62,661 nt of DNA. Origin: Notoacmeibacter ruber (GTDB lineage Bacteria; Pseudomonadota; Alphaproteobacteria; Rhizobiales; Rhizobiaceae). Position 1 is the stretch's first letter. The number at the start of each line of letters is the position of its first letter. A model generated the notes under the pieces. The model did no database searches and was not told where the DNA came from. It saw only the letters and a program-made list of their open reading frames with translations. Positions 8,823 through 17,028 of the stretch are shown piece after piece. A program made the translations under genes and the position numbers. Location of the stretch: contig NZ_RCWN01000003.1 of the NCBI RefSeq assembly GCF_003668555.1, positions 1-62,661 of the forward strand, in the 5' to 3' direction.

Positions 8823-8995
8823 CCAAACCGGCACTTTTGTCGCTTCTGATGCTGAGCCTCGTTGCCGGCTGTGGCCATCGGCCCTCCACCGCGAAATGCT
8901 TCGGCTTCGCCGAGACGGACGGACCCTGCACGTTCGAACCGGTCGCAAATGAGCCCGTCCCGGTTTCGGCCTTCGAAAGGCTCGACAATGAATAG
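8819..8995 (+). CDS. VirB7-like small lipoprotein
   Basis: A 58-residue protein whose ATG overlaps the virB4 stop and whose stop lies just inside the next gene. The N-terminus is a lipoprotein signal with the lipobox LVAGC (acylated Cys18). Two more cysteines (KCFGF and GPCTF) could form a disulfide, as in VirB7. VirB7 proteins anchor the outer-membrane core with VirB9. The position after virB4 rather than next to virB9 is unusual, so I call it VirB7-like rather than VirB7. Confidence 0.65.
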   Translation: MTKPALLSLLMLSLVAGCGHRPSTAKCFGFAETDGPCTFEPVANEPVPVSAFERLDNE

Positions 8996-10133
8996 GGCCG
9001 CAACCTTCTTCCTGTCATGCATCGCTCTGGCGCTGCCGGTGGCAGCGTTCGGCCAGGGCGTGCCTGTCACCGACACGCAGCAGCATATTCAGCGTGAAGC
9101 GATCATCGGCCAGGCCGACGCCGATCTCACGATTCAGAAGGACAAGTTTCTGAAAGCGCAGCGCCTGCTGGAAATCCAGCAGGAGCAGCTTGACGAGCTG
9201 AAGTCGATCCATAGCGCCTTGACGCTCGGCGACACCAACGTTGCCGGCACGATTGACGCCATAGAAGCGGGCACGAGCGAAGAGACTGCCGCTGAAACGC
9301 TCTATGCGACCGAAGACAGCAACCCCGGCGCGCCGCAGATGTTCGGCGATGCCTCCGGCACGGTCGAAGAGCTGATTATCAAAGTCGCCAAGGAAACTCA
9401 TGGCCTCGCCGGCGTTGGTAAGGCCGGCTTGTCGGTGGTTCAATGGCGCTGCCTTCTACAAGCGCTCATCTGGCAGGAATCGCGCTTTTCCATCGGCGCG
9501 AAATCCCCCGTCGGTGCGTTCGGCCTGACGCAGATCATGCCAGGCACTGCATCAGACCTCGGCATTTTTCCGGGCTATTACGATAGCCCCTATTTGCAGG
9601 TGACGGGCGGCGCTCGCTATCTGGCGAAAATGCTGAACATGTTCGGCGGCAACGTCATCCATGCCCTCGCCGGCTATAATGCCGGTCCCGGCAATGTGCA
9701 GAAATATGGCGGGGTGCCGCCGTTCAAGGAAACCCAGCACTACGTTCAGGTGATTCCCGAACGCTACAATCATTATCTGGCAACGGTCGGTGGGATCGAT
9801 GCGCTCGGCACGATCGAGCCCGGTCTTCTGGCCAACTCCAATGTCAGTCTGACCGGAGCCGGCGCGTCCTATTACGCCAATAATGCCCTCGCCTCGCTCA
9901 AAGCGATGGCGGAGCGCACCATCTCGATCATCGAGCGGATCGAAACGACAAGCGACGTCCATGAGGCGCTTTCACTCAATACGCTCGCCCGGGCTGAATT
10001 GGGCCGCGCGATCGCCATGTGGGCGCGGCTGCAATCGGTCAACATTCAACCGCTCTCCGCCGAACAGATCGCGACGGCCGCCGCCATGGCGGCCGAACGT
10101 CGATACATGGATTTTACCCTGGAGGATTTGTGA
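8988..10133 (+). CDS. VirB5-like protein with embedded lytic transglycosylase domain
   Basis: Encodes 381 residues from ATG 8988. After a signal peptide (ending AFGQG, near 22) comes a coiled-coil-like segment (about 30-78). An SLT domain follows at about 150-265: catalytic Glu164 in IWQESRF, GAFGLTQIMPGTA, and AGYNAGPGNV. The last 110 residues return to helical repeats and end in YMDFTLEDL. The next gene, a plain VirB5, begins with QGVPTID after its signal and ends YMDFTLPDLE, so both ends match. I infer a VirB5 scaffold into which a peptidoglycan-cutting domain has been placed. Confidence 0.8.
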   Translation: MNRAATFFLSCIALALPVAAFGQGVPVTDTQQHIQREAIIGQADADLTIQKDKFLKAQRLLEIQQEQLDELKSIHSALTLGDTNVAGTIDAIEAGTSEETAAETLYATEDSNPGAPQMFGDASGTVEELIIKVAKETHGLAGVGKAGLSVVQWRCLLQALIWQESRFSIGAKSPVGAFGLTQIMPGTASDLGIFPGYYDSPYLQVTGGARYLAKMLNMFGGNVIHALAGYNAGPGNVQKYGGVPPFKETQHYVQVIPERYNHYLATVGGIDALGTIEPGLLANSNVSLTGAGASYYANNALASLKAMAERTISIIERIETTSDVHEALSLNTLARAELGRAIAMWARLQSVNIQPLSAEQIATAAAMAAERRYMDFTLEDL

Positions 10134-10135
10134 CC

Positions 10136-10933
10136 ATGGCCCTGCGAACCATTCGCGACCTCGCATACGGAAGTCTACTTGCCGCGAGCCTCGCTGCCGC
10201 GCCAACGATGGCGCTCGCGCAAGGCGTGCCGACAATCGACGCGACGAACATTGCGCAGGAGATCAAGCAGCTCCAGCAGATGCTTGAGGACTACGGCATC
10301 CAGACCGACCAGCTCGACAAGCTGGTTGAGCAGATCGAAAAGCTGCAAGAGCAGATCGACCAGCTCAAGGAGACTTATGCCGCTCTAACCGGCTCGACCG
10401 ACATTGTTCAGGCGCTGATGGACGGCGACGGGCTGAACGGTCTTCTCGATCAGGAGTTCAGCGATGTTCTGGACCTCATTCAGAAGGTCCAGACTGGCGA
10501 TTTCACGGGTCTGATTGGTGATGCGTCCGGCGAGATGAAAGGCCGGATGACAAAGGTGCTGGAAGAAGCCGGCTTCGATTCCGACACGCTCAGCCAAATG
10601 GCGTCCAGCGGCAATGCCGGTGCCAAGAACGTTGCCACGCGCGCTTCATCCGGCGCGGTGATGGCCGCGGCTGCGCAGACCAGCCATGACGAGGCAGGGC
10701 AGGGCATGGAGCGGATCGAAGATCTGGTCGGCATGACGTCCGACATGACGACGCTCAAGGAAAGCGTGGATCACAATACGCGCGTGACGGCCGAAGCCGT
10801 TATCCAGCTCATTTCGATCCAACGGCTTATCGCCACGCAGACAGCCGGTATCGGCCAGGGCGGCGTGATCGATGCGGCGACGATCGCCGAAGAGCAGAAA
10901 TACATGGATTTCACCCTCCCCGATCTGGAATGA
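10136..10933 (+). CDS. virB5: VirB5-type minor pilin / tip protein
   Basis: A 265-residue secreted protein. The signal peptide ends at ALAQG (about 28). The mature part is almost all helical, with a strong Gln/Leu/Lys coiled coil (about 38-82) and a C-terminal helical bundle, matching VirB5/TrbJ. These proteins decorate the pilus tip and aid adhesion. The ATG follows GGAGGATTTGTGACC. The ends are conserved with the upstream transglycosylase-bearing protein, suggesting duplication. Confidence 0.82.
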   Translation: MALRTIRDLAYGSLLAASLAAAPTMALAQGVPTIDATNIAQEIKQLQQMLEDYGIQTDQLDKLVEQIEKLQEQIDQLKETYAALTGSTDIVQALMDGDGLNGLLDQEFSDVLDLIQKVQTGDFTGLIGDASGEMKGRMTKVLEEAGFDSDTLSQMASSGNAGAKNVATRASSGAVMAAAAQTSHDEAGQGMERIEDLVGMTSDMTTLKESVDHNTRVTAEAVIQLISIQRLIATQTAGIGQGGVIDAATIAEEQKYMDFTLPDLE

Positions 10934-10937
10934 ACGC

Positions 10938-11597
10938 ATGACCGCCGCCGTCACCAAAGAAGAATTTATCGAGGAAGAGCTGGTTTATGGCGCCCGGCGC
11001 CGTGAAAGGCTTTGGAAGGGGCTGGGGCTGGCTGGCGCGCTCTTTGGTGTCACGGGCTGCCTGGCCGCTGCTGCCGTTTCGATCCTCGATGTCGATCCGC
11101 CGCCCGTCGTCGTTCCGTTCGACAGCGAAACCGGCGTCGCCTTGCCGAACGCCAGAGTCGAAGCGGTCTCGCTTGCGCAAAATCCGGCCATTATCCAGTC
11201 GGAAGTCTACCGCTATGTCAGCTTGCGCGAGACCTATAACCAGCTCGACAATGACGTGCGGGTCCGTCGGGTTCTGGCGATGTCCGCTGGCGCGGCCGAA
11301 GGATCTCTTCGCCAGCTCTGGACGAGCGGTCATGAAAACTATCCGCCGAACAAATACGGCAATGACGCCCGCCTCGATGTGCAGGTTGGCTCAATCAATC
11401 TGATAACCAACAACCGTGCCCAGGTACGGTTTCGCAAGCGTCTCGCGTCACAGCGAGGCACGCAGACCGGCTCGTTCACGGCAACGCTCATGTTCGAATT
11501 TCGCCCCGAGCGCAGCCGCAAGATCGATGAAGTGTGGCGTAACCCCTTCGGTTTCACGGTCGTCGAATACGCCGTGACTTCCGACAAGCTGGAATAA
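10938..11597 (+). CDS. virB8: VirB8 inner-membrane scaffold protein
   Basis: A 219-residue bitopic protein: a cytoplasmic start (about 1-26), one transmembrane helix (about 27-50) and a periplasmic NTF2-like domain with the family motif SLRETYN..DND near residue 95. It nucleates channel assembly and contacts VirB9 and VirB10. Starts 4 bases after the virB5 stop. The C-terminal W.NPFGF.V..Y segment is typical of VirB8. Confidence 0.9.
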   Translation: MTAAVTKEEFIEEELVYGARRRERLWKGLGLAGALFGVTGCLAAAAVSILDVDPPPVVVPFDSETGVALPNARVEAVSLAQNPAIIQSEVYRYVSLRETYNQLDNDVRVRRVLAMSAGAAEGSLRQLWTSGHENYPPNKYGNDARLDVQVGSINLITNNRAQVRFRKRLASQRGTQTGSFTATLMFEFRPERSRKIDEVWRNPFGFTVVEYAVTSDKLE

Positions 11598-11601
11598 GAC
11601 G

Positions 11602-12294
11602 ATGCGTAAGTTCGTGATGGCGGCCGTCTCGCTCGGCCTGACGCTCTGTGCGTTCAGCGCTCATGCGGAATACAACCCCCGCAAAGGCCCCTATGATGCC
11701 CGCGTCCGCAATGCGACCTATCGTGATGGCGAGGTCTATCGCGTTCGCGTGTCGCTGACGCATGTCACGACGATTGAGTTCGGGAAAGGCGAAACCATCC
11801 GCTCGATTGTCGCCGGCGACACCGAAGGGTTCCAGCTCGACGGTGTTCCGGGCGGAAGGGCCTTCGCCATCAAGCCCGCCGCTGTCGGCGTCAGTACGAA
11901 CATCACGGTCTATACCAATCAGCGCAGCTATTATTTCAGCGTGACGGAGGCCGAAGCGCCGACCCATTACGTCATCCGCTTCACCTATCCGGAGACGAAG
12001 AAGGCCGACGACAAACACGCCATCGCAAAGCTCTCACCGAACTATGCCTATGGCTCCAGTGGCGACGTCGAAATCACGCCCGCCGCGATATGGGATGACG
12101 GCACCTTCACCTATTTCCAGTTCGCGCCCAACGCGCCGGTTCCGGCGATTTTCCGCTGGTCGAAAGGCAATGAGCGATCCGTCAACGCCATGGCGACCGA
12201 AAACGATGTGATCCGGGTTTCCGGCATCAATGACCGTTGGGTGCTGCGCCTTGGCGATCAGGAAGTTTGCATTCAGGGTGGGGTGATTCAATGA
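11602..12294 (+). CDS. virB9: VirB9 outer-membrane core protein
   Basis: A 230-residue protein with a signal peptide (ending SAHAEYN, near 22). The N-terminal domain includes YNPRKGPYDARVR and a segment leading to HVTTIEFGKGE; the C-terminal beta domain contains FTYFQFAP and PAIFRW, both characteristic of VirB9/TrbG. It forms the periplasmic and outer-membrane ring with VirB7 and VirB10. Its stop overlaps the virB10 start (ATGA). Confidence 0.92.
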   Translation: MRKFVMAAVSLGLTLCAFSAHAEYNPRKGPYDARVRNATYRDGEVYRVRVSLTHVTTIEFGKGETIRSIVAGDTEGFQLDGVPGGRAFAIKPAAVGVSTNITVYTNQRSYYFSVTEAEAPTHYVIRFTYPETKKADDKHAIAKLSPNYAYGSSGDVEITPAAIWDDGTFTYFQFAPNAPVPAIFRWSKGNERSVNAMATENDVIRVSGINDRWVLRLGDQEVCIQGGVIQ

Positions 12295-13619
12295 GCGAGA
12301 GCGACGATCTTAACGAGCGGCTGAAAGCGCTTGAGAACGATAGTGATCGAAAGCGCAGCGCTTCGCGCATGTCGCCGCTGGCTGCTATTGCGGTCATCGC
12401 ACTGATTGCTCTTTTCGGCTTTCTCGCCTTCCTCTTTCTGCAGGACGATGACGAAACGCAATTTGCCACCAGTCAGCCATCAGAGTTTCAGGCCGAAGGC
12501 GAAGGCTTCGGAGAAATTGAGCCATTTCCAAAGCCGGAACCTGCTCCGGCTCCGCAAGTCGTGGTCCAGGAGGTCGCACCAGACCCCAATGACGAGCTGC
12601 TGGCGCGCATCGAATCTTTGCAGGAAGAGATTGAACGTCTACGCAACACACCAGCGCCCGCACCTGACAACAGCGCCCAGGACGCAGCCATCACCCGGCT
12701 GACGAATGAGCTGCTGCAATTGCAGGCGGCCAATCAGGACGCACAGGCGGAGTTTCAGCGTCAGCTTGCCGAACGTGATCGGCAGATGCGCCAGCTTCAA
12801 GCCGATCTCGATTTGGCAAAGCTCAACAATCGGCCAACGGCTCCGATCCATACCAGTGCCGAAGATGCGCGCCTGGCCGAACTGGAACGGAGGCGGCGCG
12901 AGGCCGAAGAGTTCTTCAAGGCGCGTGTCGATAGCGACAGCATCGCATATGGCGGCACGAGCGGAGCAACGTCCGCTGCCGCCGAAGCTGCCGAAAACCT
13001 GCTGGATTCGGCAACCAACTTCGTGCGCAACGGTGCGGCCCGGGCCGAAGTGACGCAAGCGGCGAGCGGCGATCCGGCCAATACCGTTCCGCAAGGAACG
13101 ATGATACAGGCCGCCCTCGAAACGGCGATCGACAGCACCCTGCCCGGCGATGTCCGCGCTATCGTATCCGAAGATGTTCATTCTCACGATGGCACCCGCA
13201 TTCTCATCCCGCGCGGTTCGCGCCTTCTCGGCCGCTATCAATCCGGAGTGGAGCTGGCGCAGGAACGCATTACGGTTGCTTGGGACCGCATCATCATGCC
13301 GACCAATCAGACGGTCGAAATCAGCGCTTTTGGCGGTGACGAACTTGGCCGCTCGGGCGTCACCGGCTTTGTCGATACGCACTTCGCCAAACGGTTTGGC
13401 TCGGCGGCTTTGATTTCGCTCATCGGTGCGGGATCAGCCTATGCGACAGCCTCGCTCGAAAACGACGATGCATCCGATGCGCTCGATGACGTAAGCGGCA
13501 ATGCCGAAAATGCGACCGATAATGTCGTTGGCGAATATCTGTCGATCGGCCCGACCATCCACGTCGATCAAGGGGCGACGGTCACGGTCATGGTCGATCG
13601 CGACCTTGAGATATTCTGA
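12291..13619 (+). CDS. virB10: VirB10 energy-sensing core protein
   Basis: Encodes 442 residues. A cytoplasmic N-terminus, a transmembrane helix (about 28-50), a proline-rich stretch (EPFPKPEPAPAPQ) and a coiled coil (about 95-195) lead into the C-terminal TrbI/VirB10 beta-barrel domain (about 255-440), with QGTMIQAALETAIDSTLPG and the ILIPRGSRLLGRY motif. It spans both membranes and transmits ATP-driven signals. Overlaps virB9 and virB11 starts. Confidence 0.93.
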   Translation: MSESDDLNERLKALENDSDRKRSASRMSPLAAIAVIALIALFGFLAFLFLQDDDETQFATSQPSEFQAEGEGFGEIEPFPKPEPAPAPQVVVQEVAPDPNDELLARIESLQEEIERLRNTPAPAPDNSAQDAAITRLTNELLQLQAANQDAQAEFQRQLAERDRQMRQLQADLDLAKLNNRPTAPIHTSAEDARLAELERRRREAEEFFKARVDSDSIAYGGTSGATSAAAEAAENLLDSATNFVRNGAARAEVTQAASGDPANTVPQGTMIQAALETAIDSTLPGDVRAIVSEDVHSHDGTRILIPRGSRLLGRYQSGVELAQERITVAWDRIIMPTNQTVEISAFGGDELGRSGVTGFVDTHFAKRFGSAALISLIGAGSAYATASLENDDASDALDDVSGNAENATDNVVGEYLSIGPTIHVDQGATVTVMVDRDLEIF

Positions 13620-14611
13620 TGCGAACGGGCTATCTGGAAAAAGCGCTCGATCAGATTCCGGAAGCGCGGCGCGATGACGTTATCGAGATTTGTCTGAACC
13701 CTGATGGCTGGCTTTGGGGTGAGTTCCAGGGCGATCATTTCATGCGGCCGCTAGAGACCAGAATGCAGCCGCACCAGCTCCGCGATCTGGCCGGGCATAT
13801 CGCCTCGGCCGCCAATACGAAGATCGGCCCGGAAAAACCCATCGTATCGGTCAGCATCATCTACCGCGATCGGCCGATCCGCGCTCAGGTCATGGTCGAT
13901 CCCGTCGTCAAAACGGCCGCGTCGATCTCCCTGCGCTTCTTCTCGCGCCTGTCGCTCGACGACATCGAATTGCTATTCCTCTACGGCAAGGAACGGAGCC
14001 TGGAACAGCAGCGCCAGGATCGCAATCAGGAACTACGGCAAGTGGTCCAGTCCGGCGATATTGAGGAAAGTGTCAGCTTCTGTGTCGAGCACAAGCTGAA
14101 CATGATCGTTGCTGGCGGCACTTCGACCGGCAAGACGGTCGCTGCCCGCAAAATCCTCTCCTATGTCGCCGATGATGAGCGCATCGTCACGATCGAAGAG
14201 GCGGCGGAACTGCTGCCGACGCAGCCGAACGCCGTCACGCTGATTTCCAATCGCGATGTGCCGCATTTGTCGTCAGACGCGCTTTTGACGGCGACGCTGC
14301 GCATGCGCCCGGATCGGATCGTTCTTGGTGAGGTTCGCGGCAGCGAAGCAATGACGTTTCTGGAAGCGATCAACACCGGCCACGGTGGCTCGATGACGAC
14401 GCTCCATGCGGAGACGCCGCAACTGGCCGTTCAGCGTCTCGCGATCGCCGCGCTCAAGGCGGACCTGCCCATGACCTATGCTGACATGATCCATTACATC
14501 GAAAGCTCGATCGACGTGGTGATCCAGACGGGCCGCGCCGATGGCAAGCGCGGTATCACCGAGTTCTATCTGCCCGGCCAGGCCAAGGAGGACATGCGCG
14601 ATGCGGTTTGA
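13619..14611 (+). CDS. virB11: VirB11 secretion ATPase
   Basis: A 330-residue hexameric AAA-type ATPase. Walker A is GGTSTGKT near residue 166, the Asp box follows as IVTIEEAAEL, Walker B-like is RIVLGEVRG and the His box is GHGGSMTTLHAET. It powers and switches the channel between pilus making and DNA export. Its ATG shares bases with the virB10 stop. Length is normal and all motifs are present. Confidence 0.93.
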   Translation: MRTGYLEKALDQIPEARRDDVIEICLNPDGWLWGEFQGDHFMRPLETRMQPHQLRDLAGHIASAANTKIGPEKPIVSVSIIYRDRPIRAQVMVDPVVKTAASISLRFFSRLSLDDIELLFLYGKERSLEQQRQDRNQELRQVVQSGDIEESVSFCVEHKLNMIVAGGTSTGKTVAARKILSYVADDERIVTIEEAAELLPTQPNAVTLISNRDVPHLSSDALLTATLRMRPDRIVLGEVRGSEAMTFLEAINTGHGGSMTTLHAETPQLAVQRLAIAALKADLPMTYADMIHYIESSIDVVIQTGRADGKRGITEFYLPGQAKEDMRDAV

Positions 14612-14777
14612 ATACAGGGTCGTCAAAAACGACGCACGGGAGCCGGAAAAAGCCGAAGCGCTTTTGGACCAGTTTGGTGCGGCCGGTTGGGAGCTGGTCA
14701 CTGTCGCCTGCAATCTAAGCTCAATCGATGGTCACTTCTTTTTCAAGCGTCCTCTGCCTGATGAGGCCGCCCAATGA
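14601..14777 (+). CDS. DUF4177-like small protein
   Basis: A 58-residue protein beginning MRFEYRVVKND, with EALLDQFGAAGWELV and a final FFFKRP. This matches the pattern of DUF4177 domains (a Y-x-V start, GWEL in the middle and a basic, aromatic strand at the end). Function is unknown. It overlaps the end of virB11 by 11 bases and the start of the next gene by 4, so it is co-translated with the transfer operon. Confidence 0.65.
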   Translation: MRFEYRVVKNDAREPEKAEALLDQFGAAGWELVTVACNLSSIDGHFFFKRPLPDEAAQ

Positions 14778-15184
14778 AGCCGCTTATCCTGACGTTAGCC
14801 GTTTTGATCGCTGCCCCGAATGCCGCCGCAGCACGCGACGATTTCATGGATTTTACGATCACGATGGAGCGGACTTATCGTGTCTGCCCGGATCGTCCGA
14901 AAGAACCAAAGTGGGAAGGCAACCAGAACATCAAGGCTGCATGGAAAGGCATTCTTCTCCAGAAGATTTACGAAATTCAAAGCTACGAGGCTGTCATCCA
15001 AAACGATGACTGCTCGTGTGAAGTTCGCTTTCCGAAGTGGAACCGGGCAATGCAGGTCTACACAGAGAATTTTTCTGAACTGACCTATCGCGACGGGTTC
15101 GAAGTTGAAGACAAAATCCGAGCGCGAGCGAAAGCTCTGCGAGGCCAGGCTAAGGCGATTTGCGACAGAGGCGGCCTCTGGTAG
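14774..15184 (+). CDS. Exported protein in virB operon, function unknown
   Basis: A 136-residue protein with a signal peptide (ending AAAARDD, near 20). The mature protein has four cysteines (VCPD, DCSCEV, ICDR), a central helical part (IKAAWKGILLQKIYEIQSYEAVI) and a basic C-terminus. It sits between virB11 and virB6, where many systems carry an entry-exclusion protein, but nothing in the sequence proves that. Overlaps the preceding gene as ATGA. Confidence 0.6.
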   Translation: MKPLILTLAVLIAAPNAAAARDDFMDFTITMERTYRVCPDRPKEPKWEGNQNIKAAWKGILLQKIYEIQSYEAVIQNDDCSCEVRFPKWNRAMQVYTENFSELTYRDGFEVEDKIRARAKALRGQAKAICDRGGLW

Positions 15185-15202
15185 GCGAAAAGGAGTTCGG
15201 GC

Positions 15203-16219
15203 ATGGGTTTCGTCACTTACCTGGTCGAAACGGCGGACGGCTTTCTGGACGATGCCGCCGAGTCTCAGTTCGGGGCACTCGCCGCTACCATTGGCAACCT
15301 CGGAACAGTCGCCTGCTCGCTCGTCGTCGTGCTCGTTTTCGTGAATATGGCGCTCCAGGTTCGATCAATGGACGGGCGGCAAGCCTTCTGGCTTTGCGTC
15401 AAGATGGTCTTGGTCGCGATCTTCGCGCAGAGCTGGGCGCAATTCGACACCTTCTCGTCGGCGGTCCTCGACGGCATCGATTCCGTCTCCGGAGCGCTGG
15501 TCTCATCGGTGGGCGGCGGTGAAACGGGCGCGTCAGGGACGTTTGCCGAAGAGTTTGACCGCCTTCTTGAAACGATGACGGAATATCTCAACGCTGTCGG
15601 CGAAAATTTGAACTGGATGACGGGCGCGCTGATCGATGCGCTTGGCTTGCTGCTGATCGGCCTTCTTGGCGGTCTGGCGGCGTTCATCCTCGTCTTTGCC
15701 CGCCTCGTCGTCACCCTGATGATCGCGCTGGCCCCGCTGATGATCTTTCTGACGCTGTTCGAAGCGACCAAGGACTACTTCCTCCGTTGGCTGAGCGCCA
15801 CGATCTCTTTCGCGCTCTATCCAGTGGTGGTTGCCGGCATTTTCGCCACTATCATAGGCGTATCACGTAGCCTGATAACAAGCCTCGGAGCTCCGACCGC
15901 ATCGACCAATATTGGCGCGCTCCTGCCCTTCTTCATGATGATCCTGATGGCCAAGGGCTTCATCCTTGCCACACCCTTCATCGTCCGGAGCATTTCCGGC
16001 AATGTGGTCATGCCCGCCATGGTCCCGCTCGGCATGCCCACCATTCAACAAAGTCGGTACTTCGGCGCAGGTCTCTTGAATACGAAGGGATCGCAGGAAC
16101 GCTACAGTCGCGGTATGCGATCGAACGCCGAGATCGTTGGTGCAACTACCCGATCGGCGGGCCAGGCCATGCAACGCATGATGGCCCGCAATCAGCGTCT
16201 TTCGAAACAGAGCAAATAA
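15203..16219 (+). CDS. virB6: VirB6/TrbL polytopic channel protein
   Basis: A 338-residue protein with five to seven hydrophobic segments between about residues 25 and 260, including LLLIGLLGGLAAFILVFARLVVTLM followed by ALAPLMIFLTLFEATK, the signature of the VirB6/TrbL family. It builds the inner-membrane part of the DNA path. The start has an AAGGAG site 10 bases upstream. Its position last in the cluster, after virB11, differs from the Agrobacterium order. Confidence 0.9.
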   Translation: MGFVTYLVETADGFLDDAAESQFGALAATIGNLGTVACSLVVVLVFVNMALQVRSMDGRQAFWLCVKMVLVAIFAQSWAQFDTFSSAVLDGIDSVSGALVSSVGGGETGASGTFAEEFDRLLETMTEYLNAVGENLNWMTGALIDALGLLLIGLLGGLAAFILVFARLVVTLMIALAPLMIFLTLFEATKDYFLRWLSATISFALYPVVVAGIFATIIGVSRSLITSLGAPTASTNIGALLPFFMMILMAKGFILATPFIVRSISGNVVMPAMVPLGMPTIQQSRYFGAGLLNTKGSQERYSRGMRSNAEIVGATTRSAGQAMQRMMARNQRLSKQSK

Positions 16220-16226
16220 TATCTGT

Positions 16227-16255
16227 TTGACGCTATATAGATCATAGCTTATATT
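16227..16255 (+). promoter_or_regulatory. Promoter for leaderless toxin-antitoxin transcript
   Basis: TTGACG (16227-16232) and TATATT (16250-16255) are spaced by 17 bases. The toxin ATG begins only 6 bases after the -10 box, so the predicted transcript starts at or next to the AUG and has no ribosome binding site. The AT-rich spacer contains CTATATAG, a palindrome that could serve as the operator for the antitoxin. Confidence 0.6.
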
Positions 16256-16260
16256 CCGGC

Positions 16261-16611
16261 ATGTCGTGGACAGTTCTGGAACACCCGGCGTTCGCTAAAG
16301 AGCGCAAAGAATTGCCTGATCCGGTCTCCGACAAACTGGATGCGATGATCCTGCTTGTCGAACGGTTCGGGCCAAATCTCGGACGTCCGGGAGTCGATAG
16401 GCTCAACGCCTCAGCCCATGCCAATATGAAGGAGTTGCGTTTCAAACTGGATGGCGTGTGGCGCTTTGCCTTTGCGTTTGATCCTGAACGCAATGCCATC
16501 GTCCTCGTGGGAGGCAATAAGGAAGGACGAAACCAGAGGCGGTTCTATAAGCAGCTCATCGCGACTGCCGACCAGAGATTTGATGACTGGCTGATGGCCG
16601 ACAACGATTGA
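16261..16611 (+). CDS. RelE/HigB-type toxin
   Basis: A 116-residue protein of the RelE/ParE/Gp49 superfamily. The pattern MKELRFKLDGVWRFAFAFDPERNAIVLVGGNK, followed by a KQLIATAD helix, is that of phage-derived Gp49-like toxins paired with an XRE antitoxin. Such proteins cut mRNA on the ribosome. The gene comes before its antitoxin, as in HigBA. Its promoter appears to give a leaderless mRNA. Confidence 0.82.
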   Translation: MSWTVLEHPAFAKERKELPDPVSDKLDAMILLVERFGPNLGRPGVDRLNASAHANMKELRFKLDGVWRFAFAFDPERNAIVLVGGNKEGRNQRRFYKQLIATADQRFDDWLMADND

Positions 16612-16621
16612 GGTAGACATC

Positions 16622-17017
16622 ATGTCAAAACTGAAGAGATCCGACTTCGAGAACGCCGGCGAACGTATAGCCCGTCTGCCAGAGGAGCGCCGCTCTCGCA
16701 TCATGGACGATGCGAACGCCATGGCCCAGGAGATGCACCTGAGGGAAATCCGCAAGGTGCTCTCAATCACTCAGGCAGAGCTTTCCGAAAAAACGGGCAT
16801 CGCCCAAGGCGACATATCCCGTGTCGAAAAAGCGGACCTTGCGGCGATGAAGCTCAAGACGCTTGAACGCTACGTCGGCGGCATGGGTGGCGAACTGAAG
16901 ATTGTCGCCGATTTCCCCGATGGAACGACTGCCCGAATCCCGCTGCACAACGGCAAACCCGTCAAATCGCGGATCAAAGCATCTGTAGGACAACAGACAA
17001 AAAAGGCCGCCAACTAG
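16622..17017 (+). CDS. HigA-type XRE antitoxin
   Basis: A 131-residue protein. An N-terminal helical part (about 1-45) precedes an XRE helix-turn-helix at about 47-80 (LSITQAELSEKTGIAQGDISRVEKAD), followed by a short tail with GGELKIVADFPDG, common in HigA antitoxins of the Gp49 pairs. It should neutralise the preceding toxin and repress the shared promoter. Ten bases separate the genes, with GAGG as the binding site. Confidence 0.85.
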   Translation: MSKLKRSDFENAGERIARLPEERRSRIMDDANAMAQEMHLREIRKVLSITQAELSEKTGIAQGDISRVEKADLAAMKLKTLERYVGGMGGELKIVADFPDGTTARIPLHNGKPVKSRIKASVGQQTKKAAN

Positions 17018-17028
17018 ATCGTTTCAGC

